The position numbers were made by a program, and so were the translations under genes. Below the pieces are notes generated by a model that worked only from the letters and a program-made list of their open reading frames with translations, was not told the origin of the DNA and searched no databases. A stretch of DNA of 64,000 nt from Timema cristinae (Eukaryota > Arthropoda > Insecta > Phasmatodea > Timematidae): contig JBCFYV010000012.1 in the NCBI GenBank assembly GCA_039000515.1, forward strand, positions 125,804,132 through 125,868,131. The letters are read 5' to 3'. Positions within the stretch are counted from its first letter, which is position 1, and each line of letters starts with the position of its first letter. This document shows, piece after piece, positions 1 to 10,612 of this stretch.

Positions 1-19
1 ACGCCGCCTGGTCCTAGGA

Positions 20-108
20 ACCACGTCTGTACCACGTCTGTACCACGTCTGAATCACGCTGTACAACGTCTGAACCACGTCTGAACCACGTCTGTACCAC
101 GTCTGTAC
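20..108. repeat. 11-bp minisatellite (accacgtctgt unit)
   Basis: About eight head-to-tail copies of an 11-bp unit accacgtctgt, with single-base changes such as aatcacgctgt. The array begins about 20 bases from the window edge, so its true left end may be close to what is seen. No coding role is visible. Confidence 0.85.
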
Positions 109-204
109 AGTTCACTGGATCTTAGAAGAGAAAACTTGTCCCAAAAAACGACAGCAATCGCCAACTTAAAGGGTGACGGCTTCCACCTAATATTGTTGGG
201 TCCT

Positions 205-375
205 CTTGTTCACCTCGATGGTTTGGGGGTAAAGTGCTCGCCCCAGGACACGATGTTCGTGGGTTCATATCCAGCTGAGGTTGATGGTTTTATTTGAGCG
301 ATAAAAGTCCGTAGCACAACTTCCTTAGGAAGGGAAGTAAAATGTTGGTCCCAGTAGATTGTGGTGGCTGTCAAC
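205..375 (+). mobile_element. SINE family D copy, tRNA-like head
   Basis: Similar over most of its length to 11965-12275 (+) and 31741-31862 (-). Shared landmarks in order are a ggggtaaagtgct block, a B-box-like gggttcatatcc at about 261-272, 'gataaaa.tccgtagcacaa', 'ttcctt.ggag/aggaagg' and 'gattgtgg'. The spacing of the first block and the B-box fits a tRNA-derived polymerase III promoter. The copy is diverged and probably 3'-truncated. The bases from 376 to 560 show nothing recognisable. Confidence 0.6.
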
Positions 376-560
376 ATGACTTCATCAATTACATCAAGGC
401 CGGTTCAGAGGCACCGACAGTTCTGCGCAGGTCTAAAATAAACAGGCTGTCTCGTCTCCACGCAGTTTACCCGTCTAGACGCAACGCGTTGAACTGCGCA
501 GACGTGACGTACAAAACCTTGCGTGTGAACCAGGCTTAGCACAACTGGGCCCACCAGATG

Positions 561-1479
561 AGAGCGTTACAGAGTTCAGTGTTCTTCTCAGAGAGCGTTA
601 CAGAGTCTAGTGTTATTCTCAGAGAGCGTTACAGAGTCCAGTGTTCTTCTCAGAGAGCGTTACACAGTCCATTATTCTTCTCAGATAGCGTTACAGAGTC
701 TAGTGTTATTCTCAGATAGCGTTACAGAGTCTAGTGTTATTCTCAGAGAGCGTTACAGAGTTCAGTGTTCTTCTCAGAGAGCGTTACAGAGTTTAGTGTT
801 CTTCTCAGAGAGCTTACAGAGTCCATGTTCTTCTCAGAGAGCGTTACAGAGTCCAGTGTTCTTCTCAGAGAGAATTACACAGTCCAGTGTTCTTCTCAGA
901 GAGCATTACAGAGTCCAGTGTTCTTCTCAGAGAGCGTTACAGAGTCCAGTGTTCTTCTCAGAGAGCGTTACAGAGTCTAGTGTTATTCTCAGAGAGCGTT
1001 ACAGAGTTCAGTGTTCTTCTCAGAGAGCGTTACACAGTCCAGTGTTCTTCTCAGAGAGCGTTACACAGTCCAGTGTTCTTCTCAGAGAGCGTTACAGAGT
1101 CCAGTGTTCTTCTCAGAGAGCGTTACAGAGTCCAGTGTTCTTCCATTACACAGTCCAGTGTTCTTCTCAGAGAGCGTTACAGAGTCTAGTGTTATTCTCA
1201 GAGAGCGTTACAGAGTTCAGTGTTCTTCTCAGAGAGCGTTACACAGTCCAGTGTTCTTCTCAGAGAGCGTTACACAGTCCAGTGTTCTTCTCAGAGAGAA
1301 TCACACAGTCCAGTGTTCTTCTCAGAGAGCGTTACACAGTCCAGTGTTCTTCTTAGAGAGAATTACACAGGCCAGTGTTCTTCTCAGAGAGAATTACACA
1401 GTCCAGTGTTCTTCTCAGAGAGCGTTACACAGTCCAGTGTTCTTCTCAGAGAGCGTTACAGAGTGCAGTGTTCTTCTCA
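561..1479. repeat. 31-bp minisatellite array (about 30 copies)
   Basis: The unit is approximately agagcgttacagagtccagt followed by gttcttctcag. Two positions vary between copies (acagag/acacag and gtgttctt/gtgttatt). Because 31 is not a multiple of 3 and the unit has no stop in most phases, several overlapping open frames of up to 248 codons run through it in all three forward frames. That pattern means the repeat, not a gene, keeps the frames open. A short deletion near 1140 removes part of one unit. Confidence 0.95.
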
Positions 1480-1592
1480 CGGCTATCTCAACAACTTTTC
1501 TTGAATGTCTGTCCTGAAACTATTAAGACCTCTAAGTGTAGAAGATTAAACTTTGCGTTTCTACTGGAGTGGGTAATATTTGATGTATTTTG

Positions 1593-1611
1593 CAAAAAAA
1601 AAAAAAAAAAA
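1593..1611 (+). repeat. poly-A tract
   Basis: A run of about 18 A bases just 3' of the 31-bp array. It could be the tail of a retroposed sequence, but no recognisable body lies directly upstream. Confidence 0.6.
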
Positions 1612-1712
1612 TAAGGTCGAATAGTGGCTCTGTCCGTTTCGACTCAATCACATGATCTTCTACCTGTATATGAACTAAACGCTCAACTGATCAATGTACT
1701 GTATACTGTCCA

Positions 1713-1745
1713 GAATGTTCTAGAATGTTCCAGAATGTTCTAGAA
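1713..1745. promoter_or_regulatory. heat-shock-element-like block (7 alternating GAA/TTC pentamers)
   Basis: GAA at 1713, TTC at 1718, GAA at 1723, TTC at 1728, GAA at 1733, TTC at 1738 and GAA at 1743 alternate with exact 5-base spacing. This is the canonical nGAAn/nTTCn array bound by trimeric heat shock factor. It can also be read as three and a half copies of a 10-bp repeat. No gene is recognised within several kb on either side, so a regulatory role is inference. Confidence 0.5.
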
Positions 1746-1749
1746 TGCT

Positions 1750-1835
1750 GCTCGATCACCAGAAATTTTCAGTCGGTCGTGTAAGAAAACAACGTTATCA
1801 TAAATATGAGTATTTTAATCTCACAAATATATCAA
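1750..1835 (+). repeat. dispersed repeat G (copy 1)
   Basis: The stretch around ttttcagtcggtcgtgtaag and the following aaaac..gt.at.ataaa is repeated at 14785-14850, where the central block reads ttttcagtcgatcgtgtaag. The two copies flank otherwise unrelated DNA. Type unknown. Confidence 0.5.
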
Positions 1836-1839
1836 GTAT

Positions 1840-2055
1840 GTGACACGTTAGCTCAGTCGGTAGCGTGTCTTTCTACTGAGCTAAGGGTTCCGGGTTTGAT
1901 TCTCGGCATGGATGAAAAATTCATCATTGGTGAAATGAGGGTTTATCCTTTCACGGTGATGGATTAAAACTGGATGTTGTGTCTGTCATAGATTTAAGTT
2001 GGCATATGAAGCTATGACAGGCCTTATAAACCTGTATATGGCTTGAATGAATAAC
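1840..2055 (+). mobile_element. SINE family A copy, near full length
   Basis: A tRNA-like head carries an A-box-like ttagctcagtcgg (1848-1860) and a B-box-like gggtttgattct (about 1892-1903). A body with 'ggtgaaat..gggttta.cctttcac.gtgat' and 'ctggatgttgtg' follows, then 'catatgaagct.tgacaggcct' and an end reading ggcttgaat. The body and end recur on the minus strand at 38268-38425, and the body recurs at 53095-53240 and 38085-38175. The 28-bp array starts immediately at the SINE end. Confidence 0.7.
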
Positions 2056-3315
2056 TCTTGAGCCAGTAAACATCAATGTTCCTCTTGAGCCAGTAAACAT
2101 CCAATGTTCCTCTTGAGCCAGTAAACATCCAGTGTTCCTCTTGAGCCAGTAAACATCCAGTGTTCCTCTTGAGCCAGTAAACATCCAATATTCCTCTTGA
2201 GTCAGTAAACATTCAATGTTCCTCTTGAGCCAGTAAACATCCAATGTTCCTCTTGAGCAGTAAACATCCAGTGTTCCTCTTGAGCCAGTAAACATCCAGT
2301 GTTCCTCTTGAGCCAGTAAACATCCAGTATTCCTCTTGAGCCAGTAAACATCCAGTGCTCCTCTTGAGTCAGTAAACATCCAGTGTTCCTCTTGAGTCAG
2401 TAAACATCCAGTGTTCCTCTTGAGCCAATTAACATCAAATGTTCCTCTTGAGCCAGTAAACATTCAATGTTCCTCTTGAGCCAGTAAACATCCAATGTTC
2501 CTCCAGAGCCAGTAAACATTCAATGTTCCTCTTGAGCCAGTAACATCAAATGTTTCTCTTGAATCAGTAAACATTCAATGTTCCTCTTAGCCAGTAAACA
2601 TCCAGTGTTCCTCTTGAGCCAGTAAACATCCAATGTTCCTCTTGAGCCAGTAAACATTCCAATGTTCCTCTTGAGCCAGTAAACATTCAATGTTCCTCTT
2701 GAGCCAGTAAACATCCAATGTTCCTCTTGAGCCAGTAAACATCCATGTTCCTCTTGAGCCAGTAAACATCCAATGTTCCTCTTGAGCCAGTAAACATCCA
2801 TATTCCTCTTGAGCCCAGTAAACATCATGTTCCTCTTGAGCCAGTAAACATCCAATTGTTCCTCTTGAGCAGTAAACATCCAATGTTCCTCTTGAGCAGT
2901 AAACATTCCAATGTTCCTCTTGAGTCAGTAACATTCCATGTTCTCTTGAGCCATAAACATCCAGTGTTACTCTTGAGCCAGTAAACATCTAGTATTCCTC
3001 TTGAGCCAGTAAACATCTAGTGTTCCTCTTGAGCCAGTAAACATCCAGTGTTCCTCTTGAGTCAGTAAACATCCAGTGTTCCTCTTGAGCCAATTAACAT
3101 CAAATGTTCCTCTTGAGCCAGTAAACATTCAATGTTCCTCTTGAGCCAGTAAACATCCAATGTTCCTCTTGAGCCAGTAAACATTCAATGTTCCTCTTGA
3201 GCCAGTAAACATCCAATGTTCCTCTTGAGCCATAAACATCCAGTGTTCCTCTTGATCCAGTAAACATACAGTGTTCCTCTTGATCCAGTAAACATCCAAT
3301 GTTCCTCTTGATCCA
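2056..3315. repeat. 28-bp minisatellite array (about 45 copies)
   Basis: The unit is cttgagccagtaaacatcca followed by atgttcct. Frequent one-base deletions (for example at about 2258, 2543, 2590 and 2870-2960) break the phase. Several open frames on the minus strand, up to 170 codons, are by-products. The array abuts the 3' end of a SINE A copy, which suggests the array nucleated at or near the retroposon insertion. Confidence 0.95.
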
Positions 3316-3441
3316 ACATCAAACTGACGAATAACAAAATGGCCCAACATACTCGTCTCACTCATCGTTCTGTTCTGTACATTGAACAATTGACATCGTC
3401 AGTTAGTTAAAATGATGTGAGTGAGGAAGTGAAGTCCTTAA

Positions 3442-3490
3442 CACCTGCAGGTGAGCGTCGTCTCATTATATAGGACAACACCTGCAGGTG
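3442..3490. repeat. two copies of the palindrome CACCTGCAGGTG
   Basis: The 12-bp perfect palindrome occurs at 3442-3453 and 3479-3490, a period of 37, followed in each by a g/ggtgtcgtctc-type segment. Each palindrome contains two E-box half sequences (CACCTG/CAGGTG). This is a short two-copy tandem repeat; binding is not shown. Confidence 0.6.
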
Positions 3491-4034
3491 GGTGTCGTCT
3501 CTTTTCTCTAGGACAATAACAAAATAACATATAGGTTAGCTTACTATGAAAGCCTTAGTTGTCATTTAAATATACAATTATAATAATAATAATCATAATA
3601 AAGCTTTAATGGTGAAGTTAGGGCTTCCACTTTCTCTCACACTTAACCTAAACTGGCAATTAAATGAGTTAATATTGCTTGATAAACAAATAACATACAT
3701 AAAAAAACATCAAATAATGTGTAGGCCAGTTGAAGTGTACTGTGTATTTATTGCTGTATTTGATAGAAATAATAAACTCATACATTATTTCATAATTGGA
3801 AAAAATGTAAATTATTATAAACCAATTAAAATCTATAAATCAATTAGGAAAACAAAATATATGTTTGAGGGTTGTGAACAGTAATAAACCCAAACAATCG
3901 TGTATAAGAAGTATTTCTAGTGAAGTGTGTCAGCTGTTCCTGTAAAAAGACAGGTATGTTGTGTTTTTTGTCGTCAGATCTGAAACAGTTATTCGCAGCA
4001 ACATACTGAGTACAGTGTGTTGGACACGCAGAAG

Positions 4035-4046
4035 TGACGTCACGTG
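4035..4046. promoter_or_regulatory. overlapping CRE-like TGACGTCA and E-box-like CACGTG
   Basis: TGACGTCACGTG combines a full CRE palindrome with a CACGTG core inside a locally GC-rich segment. A promoter is possible, but no downstream coding exon is recognised. Confidence 0.25.
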
Positions 4047-4214
4047 GGATAATGACGCAGACAGGTACCTCCTTGTCGTGACCCTTGACCTCAACTGGAC
4101 GCCAGGTCCTCGAGGTCCCGTTAGCGTCTGTCCCGCGCACGCGCAGTAGCGAGCTAGCTCGGAGACTTGAACGGCCGATAAGACGAGTAACAGGGGAGCA
4201 GCGATTGGGAGAGT

Positions 4215-4445
4215 CAATATAGTTACATTGTGCCAGTGATCCAGTGACGGGGAGATTCTTTCACTGGATCAATATAGTTACATTGTGCCAGTGATCCAGT
4301 GACAGGGAGATTCTTTCACTGGATCAATATAGTTACATTGTGCCAGTGATCCAGTGACGGGGAGATTCTTTCACTGGATCCAAAAAAAAAATATAGTTAC
4401 ATTGTGCCAGTGATCCAGTGACGGGGAGATTCTTTCACTGGATCC
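4215..4445. repeat. 55-bp tandem repeat, 4 copies, each with a hairpin
   Basis: The copies start at 4215, 4270, 4325 and about 4381. The last has an oligo-A insertion at 4382-4391 in place of the usual start. Each unit contains the 10-bp inverted arms gatccagtga and tcactggatc separated by about 13 bases, so each can fold into a stem-loop. Confidence 0.9.
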
Positions 4446-4484
4446 AGAGAAACAAGCAGGAAAATATATAAACCTGGGCTGAAT

Positions 4485-4742
4485 GGGTTGTTTTTAGCAC
4501 CACGTCTTACTGCCCGTTCGGGTTGTACGATTATATACTAATTTCGCTAGTGTTTTTAGGAATAAGGAAGGTTATATTTATAGGAAGTGTACCCACATTT
4601 GCGTGAGGAGGAAGTTAAAAAAATATTTTGGAAAAACTACCCCCAGTACATCCGACGGAGATTCGAACCTCGATCTCCCCGTCATCGTCAATCTAGTACT
4701 GCAAACGTAGCGCCTTAGACCACGCGGCCACCGAAGTGGGTT
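4485..4742 (-). mobile_element. SINE family B copy
   Basis: Read on the minus strand, it starts with 'cttcggtggccgcgtggtctaaggcgct' (tRNA Leu/Ser-like A-box region). It continues through a B-box aggttcgaatctcc, then a body with the antisense of 'tgtacccacatttgcg', and ends with the shared tail antisense to agcaccacgtcttactgccc. The family occurs about a dozen times in the window in both orientations. Confidence 0.8.
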
Positions 4743-5795
4743 GAATGCTATAAATTTAAAAAAAGGACACAATAACTTATAAACCATTTTAATTAATACT
4801 AATACACAATCAGGTCAATAAATAGTGTTCAATAATTAATATATTTTAAATATTACGAGATCTGCACGTTTATATGTTCAAATAAAACAATGGATCCCCG
4901 ATGACTTTTTTTAAAAAGTTAAATTATTCAAGTGTTTAACTTTTCAATCAAAATTTTTAATTAAATTCCATCGAATACAAATCTGGGATCATTTAACAAT
5001 TTTAAATCCAATAATAATTTTCCAGATATTAAATTAGAAGCTTCGCCTAGGGTTAAAATATTAATACACGGAGATCAAAAGTAGTCCCAGGGGGGTTTGC
5101 TGATGATTGTGCGCACGTTAATAAATTCAAATCCGAAACGGAAGTTAGCAACGATTCGAATTCAACCCGAAGTTACAGACATAAATATTTGAAAGATTCG
5201 TATCAGATCGAAATTTCAAAACTCAAATAAATCTCAGATTCGGATGCGATGGAGTAAAATAAAATGGAAATACAAATCTTAGAAGTAAAACTCTTAAAAT
5301 AAAATAACTTCCTATAGAAACTTAACTGAAACCATTATTAAAAATATAATGCACAATTTGATCCAAAGGATGTGGCCAAAGTTTGGTTTTAACGGCTCGG
5401 GCCACGGACTCGTGAGAAGGCCTACATTTTCGATTGTCTCGAGTGATTTCTCGTGTAAAGTTAATTGACAAACCATTAGAACAGCTCAGAACTACCCCTG
5501 GGCTTTAAACAAGCTCTTTACGGGGTTACATTTTTATTGGACTTTACTCAAAACAAAAATTATTCCTAATATTCGATTTGAATTTAATTTGAAAAAATAT
5601 CCATTAAAAATATTCGGATATGATCAAATCAAATTATGTTATAATATTCTTTATTCTTAATTGATTGGAGTTAATTAGTTAAGATTGGAACTAAAACAAA
5701 AATCTTATATTCGTAAATACTAACATGGTTGGGAATTAACGTTGGTACGCATGCGTATACATGTGGAGGTAGACATATTCCAATAGCCTGTACAT
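4743..5795. other. AT-rich intergenic DNA
   Basis: No open frame of note, no array and no element with internal copies elsewhere in the window was recognised here. Confidence 0.5.
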
Positions 5796-5807
5796 TTTTT
5801 AAATGTC

Positions 5808-5882
5808 CCTTGGACACTGGAATCGACCCTGGATCCCTTGACTCGGCGTGTCAATGCTCTTTCATTGAGCTATCCGCGGCTA
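5808..5882 (-). mobile_element. tRNA-like sequence (SINE head or tRNA pseudogene)
   Basis: On the minus strand it begins ccgcggatagctcaatgaaa (A-box-like) and has cagggtcgattcca (B-box-like) near the end, about the spacing of a tRNA. An exact cloverleaf was not established. The sequence at 5930-5985 is a separate fragment whose 'cttctattcccgtacacaggtgtaattt' resembles 63670-63706. Confidence 0.45.
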
Positions 5883-6000
5883 CTACATATTTCAACTAAA
5901 TGGAATTACTTGAGAAAATATTACCTATACATGGGTCCGTGGCTTCTATTCCCGTACACAGGTGTAATTTTCACACAAAACTTCAAATAATAAGCTAGAA

Positions 6001-6182
6001 CCCGCTTCGGTGGCCACGCGGGCTAAGGTGCTACTCTCACAGCAGACTAGACTGGCGATGTAAGATCGAGGTCCGAATCTTAGTCGGACTCAAGGAGGTT
6101 TTTCCACTCTCCCTCCGCGCAAATGCGAGTAAACTTCCTATAAATATAGCCTTCCTCATCCCTAAAACCACCAGCGTAACTA

Positions 6183-6219
<37 letters not shown>

Positions 6220-6280
6220 TAATATATATATATATATATATAATATACTCGTATAGCCCTAACAGGTAGTAAGATGCTAG
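6001..6280 (+). mobile_element. SINE family B copy with internal (TA)n
   Basis: The head is cgcttcggtggccacgcggg, then 'ctaaggtg', a B-box aggtccgaatctta at 6070-6083 and the body landmarks 'tttttccactctccctc.gcgcaaatgcg' and 'ccttcctcatccctaaaa'. A (TA)n tract of about 60 bases at 6184-6245 interrupts the tail. The shared tail 'actcgta.agccctaacaggtagtaagatgcta' follows. Confidence 0.85.
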
Positions 6281-6715
6281 AGTCGCCTGTGAGATGTTAA
6301 AAGAACGTTTTGTTCCAATGTTTTCAGATTAGTTTACGGATATATTTTAACAGTTCTTTTCAAGACTTCTCCATTAAAGTCTCCTATAAATGAAGTTGAT
6401 CCTCACGGAATCACAGCAGGTTTTGTGCCGCGGTAGTTGTTCCATGACATGACAATGGTTGAGGGCACGTCTCTACAAGAACTGCAGTCCGTGTTTATTA
6501 GCGAGCACATATTCTATCTTATTTTACGAGCTGTTTAGTTATCCTTTCATCCGGGTTTTTTTCCTAACTGATAATTGTTCATGTTTAGCTCTTTGAAAAC
6601 ATTGTATTCAAATAAACAATCCCTTTATGTTGAAGACAATGGTATCGGTCAATGATTACTTTGCTCGCAGGACAATAAATAGAGACCGGGTTTTGTGGTA
6701 AATAAAATTAGTTTC
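6281..6715. other. unannotated intergenic DNA
   Basis: Nothing supported: no open frames, arrays or element matches seen. Confidence 0.4.
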
Positions 6716-6938
6716 TTAGCACCACATCTTAATACCCATTCGGGCTATATACTTATGTACTAATTAGGCTAATGGTTTAGGGTTGTTAAGAGACTATATT
6801 TAGATTAAGTGTACTCACATTTGTATGGAGGGAAGGTTGAAAACCATTTTGGAAAAAAACTTCAGTACGACCGACCTAGATTCGAACCTTAATCTCCCCA
6901 GCGTCGGAAGTCTAGTCTTCTGCCACTGAAGTGGGTAA
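6716..6938 (-). mobile_element. SINE family B copy
   Basis: The left edge is the shared tail (agcaccacatcttaatacccattcgggct). Then come the antisense body (tgtactcacatttgtatgg), a B-box antisense at about 6883-6897 (gattcgaaccttaatc) and a shortened tRNA-like head ending 'ccactgaagtgggta'. Confidence 0.8.
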
Positions 6939-7698
6939 TTTTGGCACTAAGCTTCGGTAAATAGAACGTAATTTTGGGTAAAAATGGTAAAAATATTCAA
7001 CTCAAACTGAAGTGGTAGGAATAGAAAAAAATTACGGCTTGAATGATTTTACCTAAATATCAAATCTTTACCTTCAGTCACATGTCACATAGTCACATAG
7101 TCACATGTCACATGTCACTCTCATTAACGACAGAACAACATATTCTACATCTTTACGAGTGGTCTTTGGTTGAACGTTGATTGGTTAGAGGAATAGAAAG
7201 AACAAATTATAACAGTGCAGTCGATATTATTTTTATTTGTACATTTCAGGAAAATAATAATCAAAGAATGATGGCGTCTCCTATTTAATAAAAGTATGTT
7301 TTGTATAATTAATTCTGATTAAAATCAACCTAATTAAAATTACTCGAATATAAAGTGCCGCCAAGTAGTCAATTTCCCGAAAAGGTCCCATTTTGTTTTA
7401 CTTGGCGTGAGTAAAACACAATATTTTAAGGCTGGAGTGTGAGGACCGAGAGGAAAGGTCAGTATCTGTGCTGTTTTGTTCGCAAAACAGGTTTTTACCC
7501 AAAATAAATAAAATATTGATTCAGAAGAAACATACAGTTCAATACAAGACAGTATTTTTCAATCTGGAATATGTGACATAGTTATTAGGAGCACAAAAAA
7601 AAATTTAGTAATGGCAGCCTTTTTTTTTTTTCTTTTAAAATACATCAAATAAATGTTACAACACAATCGTACAAGGTTTCCCATACATACATACAGAA
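6939..7698. other. AT-rich intergenic DNA with a short gtcacat tract
   Basis: Bases 7077-7118 hold a short imperfect repeat of gtcacatg/gtcacata. Poly-T lies at 7620-7633. Nothing else is supported. Confidence 0.5.
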
Positions 7699-8005
7699 TC
7701 CAAGCTTTCCGTCAGCAACAAACCTCCAAGCTCTCCATCAGCCACAAACCTCTAAGCTCTCCATCAGTCACAAACCTCCAAGCTCTCCATCAGCCACAAA
7801 CCTCTAAGCTCTCCATCAGTCACAAACCTCCAAGCTCTCCATCAGCCACAAACCTCTAAGCTCTCCATCAGTCACAAACCTCCAAGCTCTCCATCAGCCA
7901 CAAACCTCCAAGTTCTTCATCAGCCACAAACCTCCGAGCGTCAGCCACAAACCTCCAAGCTCTCCATCAGCCACAAACCTCCAAGCTCTCCATCTGCCAC
8001 AAACC
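7699..8005. repeat. 26-bp minisatellite array (about 12 copies)
   Basis: The unit is cacaaacctccaagctctcc followed by atcagc, with alternating cc/ct (cctccaag, cctctaag) and cca/tca variants between successive copies. This gives a partial two-unit higher-order pattern of 52 bp. The 68-codon frame through it is a by-product. Confidence 0.95.
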
Positions 8006-8944
8006 AGACAAGACGAGACAGAACTCCTCTTGACTCCAGTGTGGGTCATGATATTATTGCTACTAATAATAGTAGTAATAGTAGCCTGTGTAATGGTCTC
8101 AACACTCTTAACTGTGCTCCCTCCTTAGAAGAGCACACTGTATGTAATGTGTGTTTTCAACAATTATTAAAGAATGCTGGCCAGTCACGTGGAACTGGAA
8201 CCTGAGGCGCGTTAGAAAGATACAATACCAGATCTTCTCGTTCCAATATCTTCCGTGTTCCAATCACGGCTGACCCTCGCAATGGCCAGATAATACATTA
8301 CCTTGAAGAACGGGTTCCAGAGGGAATACTTCTCAAGGACACGGAGTGCTGTGCGGATTGATCTGAGGAGACGTTGACCCGTTCTAGGAGTTGTTCAACT
8401 GGAACCTCCGAGTGTTGTCGAAACGAGCCGAGAATGTTTAGTACAATGTGACGCATCTCGCACTTCCTCCAAGAGGAGGAGGGTGTGAATCCGTCACCAG
8501 GGTCTACCAGAGGAAAGTGGTCCACCCACATCGGGGGGCTAGCCGACAAAGAGGTCTTGGACCGAATAATAACCAGGAAAACTGTTTATTACACACTAAT
8601 TCAAGTACATTTCCTCTAAATTCAACCTTCCTCATCCTTAACACACTAGCATAATTATGTATATGCATTTATACACAAATATATACTTATATACAGGATG
8701 TACCCATTCAGACAGAATACTTGAGGGGCGTTGTAGCGATGGCGGCAGATTATTGAACTAAAATGTTTTTTAAAATTTGTATCGAGCAAAGTTCTATATA
8801 ATAGGCCCTCACTCGACTTTTTAATTAATATTTTACTTGTCAGAGTCTATCAACTTTATATAAAATCTTAGTTTCCGGTGTTTAATTTGAATAAAAACGT
8901 ATTCTTCCCCCCCCCCTTCCCCCCTTCAACCCTTCCCTGGAGAG
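8006..8944. other. intergenic stretch; SINE B tail fragment at 8590-8660; C-rich tract at 8907-8940
   Basis: Bases 8200-8560 are GC-richer but carry only short open frames (83 codons -, 68 codons +) with no recognised similarity. 'aagtacatttcctctaaattcaaccttcctcatccttaacacactagc' is the downstream half of SINE family B. A run of mostly C bases precedes the next array. Confidence 0.5.
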
Positions 8945-10380
8945 GTAAACAAAGAATGATTGTACAGGTGAGATACACAGATCGTAGTATCCATGGAGAT
9001 GTAAACAAAGAATGATTGTACAGGTGAGATACACAGATCGTAGTATCCCTGGAGAGGTAAACAAAGAATGATTGTACAGGTGAGATACACAGATCGTTGT
9101 TTCCATGGAGATGTAAACAAAGAATGATTGTACAGGTGAGATACACAGACCATGGTTTCCATGGAGATGTAAACAAAGAATGAGTGTACAGGTGAGATAC
9201 ACAGATCATTGTTTCTATGGAGATGTAAACAAAGAATGATTGTACAGGTGAGATACACAGATCATTGTTTCTATGGAGATGTAAACAAAGAATGATTGTA
9301 CAGGTGAGATACACAGACCATGGTTTCCATGGAGATGTAAACAATGAATGATTGTACAGGTGAGATACACAGACCATGGTTTCCATGGAGATGTAAACAA
9401 AGAATGATTGTACAGGTGAGATACACAGACCATGGTTTCCATGGAGATGTAAACAAAGAATGATTGTACAGGTGAGATACACAGATCATTGTTTCTATGG
9501 AGATGTAAACAAAGAATGATTGTACAGGTGAGATACACAGATCATTGTTTCTATGGAGATGTAAACAAAGAATGATTGTACAGGTGAGATACACAGACCA
9601 TGGTTTCCATGGAGATGTAAACAATGAATGATTGTACAGGTGAGATACACAGACCATGGTTTCCATGGAGATGTAAACAAAGAATGATTGTACAGGTGAG
9701 ATACACAGACCATGATTTCCATGGAGATGTAAACAAAGAATGATTGTACAGGTGAGATACACAGATCATTGTTTCTATGGAGATGTAAACAAAGAATGAT
9801 TGTACAGGTGAGATACACAGATCATTGTTTCTATGGAGATGTAAACAAAGAATGATTGTACAGGTGAGATACACAGACCATGGTTTCCATGGAGATGTAA
9901 ACAATGAATGATTGTACAGGTGAGATACACAGACCATGGTTTCCATGGAGATGTAAACAAAGAATGATTGTACAGGTGAGATACACAGATCGTAGTTTCT
10001 ATGGAGATGTAAACAAAGAATGATTGTACAGGTGAGATACACAGACCATGGTTTCCATGGAGATGTAAACAAAGAATGATTGTACAGGTGAGATACACAG
10101 ACCATGGTTTCCATGGAGATGTAAACAAAGAATGATTGTACAGGTGAGATACACAGACCATGGTTTCCATGGAGGTGTAAACAAAGAATGATTGTACAGG
10201 TGAGATACACAGACCATGGTTTCCATGGAGGTGTAAACAAAGAATGATTGTACAGGTGAGATACACAGACCATGGTTTCCATGGAGATGTAAACAAAGAA
10301 TGATTGTACAGGTGAGATACACAGACCATGGTTTCCATGGAGATGTAAACAAAGAATGATTGTACAGGTGAGATACACAG
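8945..10380. repeat. 56-bp satellite-like array (about 25.6 copies)
   Basis: The unit runs gtaaacaaagaatgattgta, caggtgagatacacagatcg, then tagtttccatggagat. The period is strictly 56 with almost no indels. Main variants are gatcgtag / gaccatgg / gatcattg and ccatgg / ctatgg. Three units (168 bp) return to the same frame, and the minus strand has no stops in any phase, so frames of up to 294 codons arise without being genes. Each unit contains acaggtgaga, resembling a 5' splice site. Confidence 0.97.
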
Positions 10381-10577
10381 AAGGAAAATGTGGAAAATTG
10401 GTTTCTAGTCTTAGGGTACTAATTTTACCCGACATCCTGGACCACTAACCTTCAAAATTAGAGGTCTTTTGTCAAAATCTGTTCAGCCATTCCTTCGTAA
10501 TTTCTACTATAGGAAACGGGCTTGCCAACTTATACATAAGATATTAAGCCCTAGTATATACCTATATATAGTGTGTA

Positions 10578-10612
<35 letters not shown>

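Larger units (their letters stand above)
3316..4214. other. non-array stretch with AT-rich half and GC-richer half
   Basis: Bases 3520-3960 are AT-rich and hold one open frame of 91 codons (3609-3884) that is basic and isoleucine/lysine-rich, as expected of chance AT-rich translation. Bases 4020-4160 are GC-richer with several CpGs and a TGACGTCACGTG motif at 4035-4046. No gene is recognised. Confidence 0.5.

Noticed and set aside
20..108. Telomeric or subtelomeric repeat
   Set aside because: The 11-bp unit is unlike known animal telomere repeats (TTAGG, TTAGGG) and no such repeats occur elsewhere in the window.
1840..1915. Functional tRNA gene
   Set aside because: A- and B-box-like sequences are present, but the sequence continues as a dispersed SINE body and I could not fold a convincing cloverleaf. 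The same applies to 5808-5882, 19870-19935 and 34683-34770.
561..3315. CRISPR array
   Set aside because: The units are contiguous direct repeats with no unique spacers, and no cas-like gene is present. The same holds for every other array in the window.
3609..3884. 91-codon plus-strand frame as a small gene
   Set aside because: Composition typical of AT-rich noncoding DNA, no motif, and no splice or promoter support.
9551..10435. 294-codon cysteine/leucine-rich frame with membrane-like segments
   Set aside because: It is the 56-bp repeat read in rotating phase; the other two phases are equally open.
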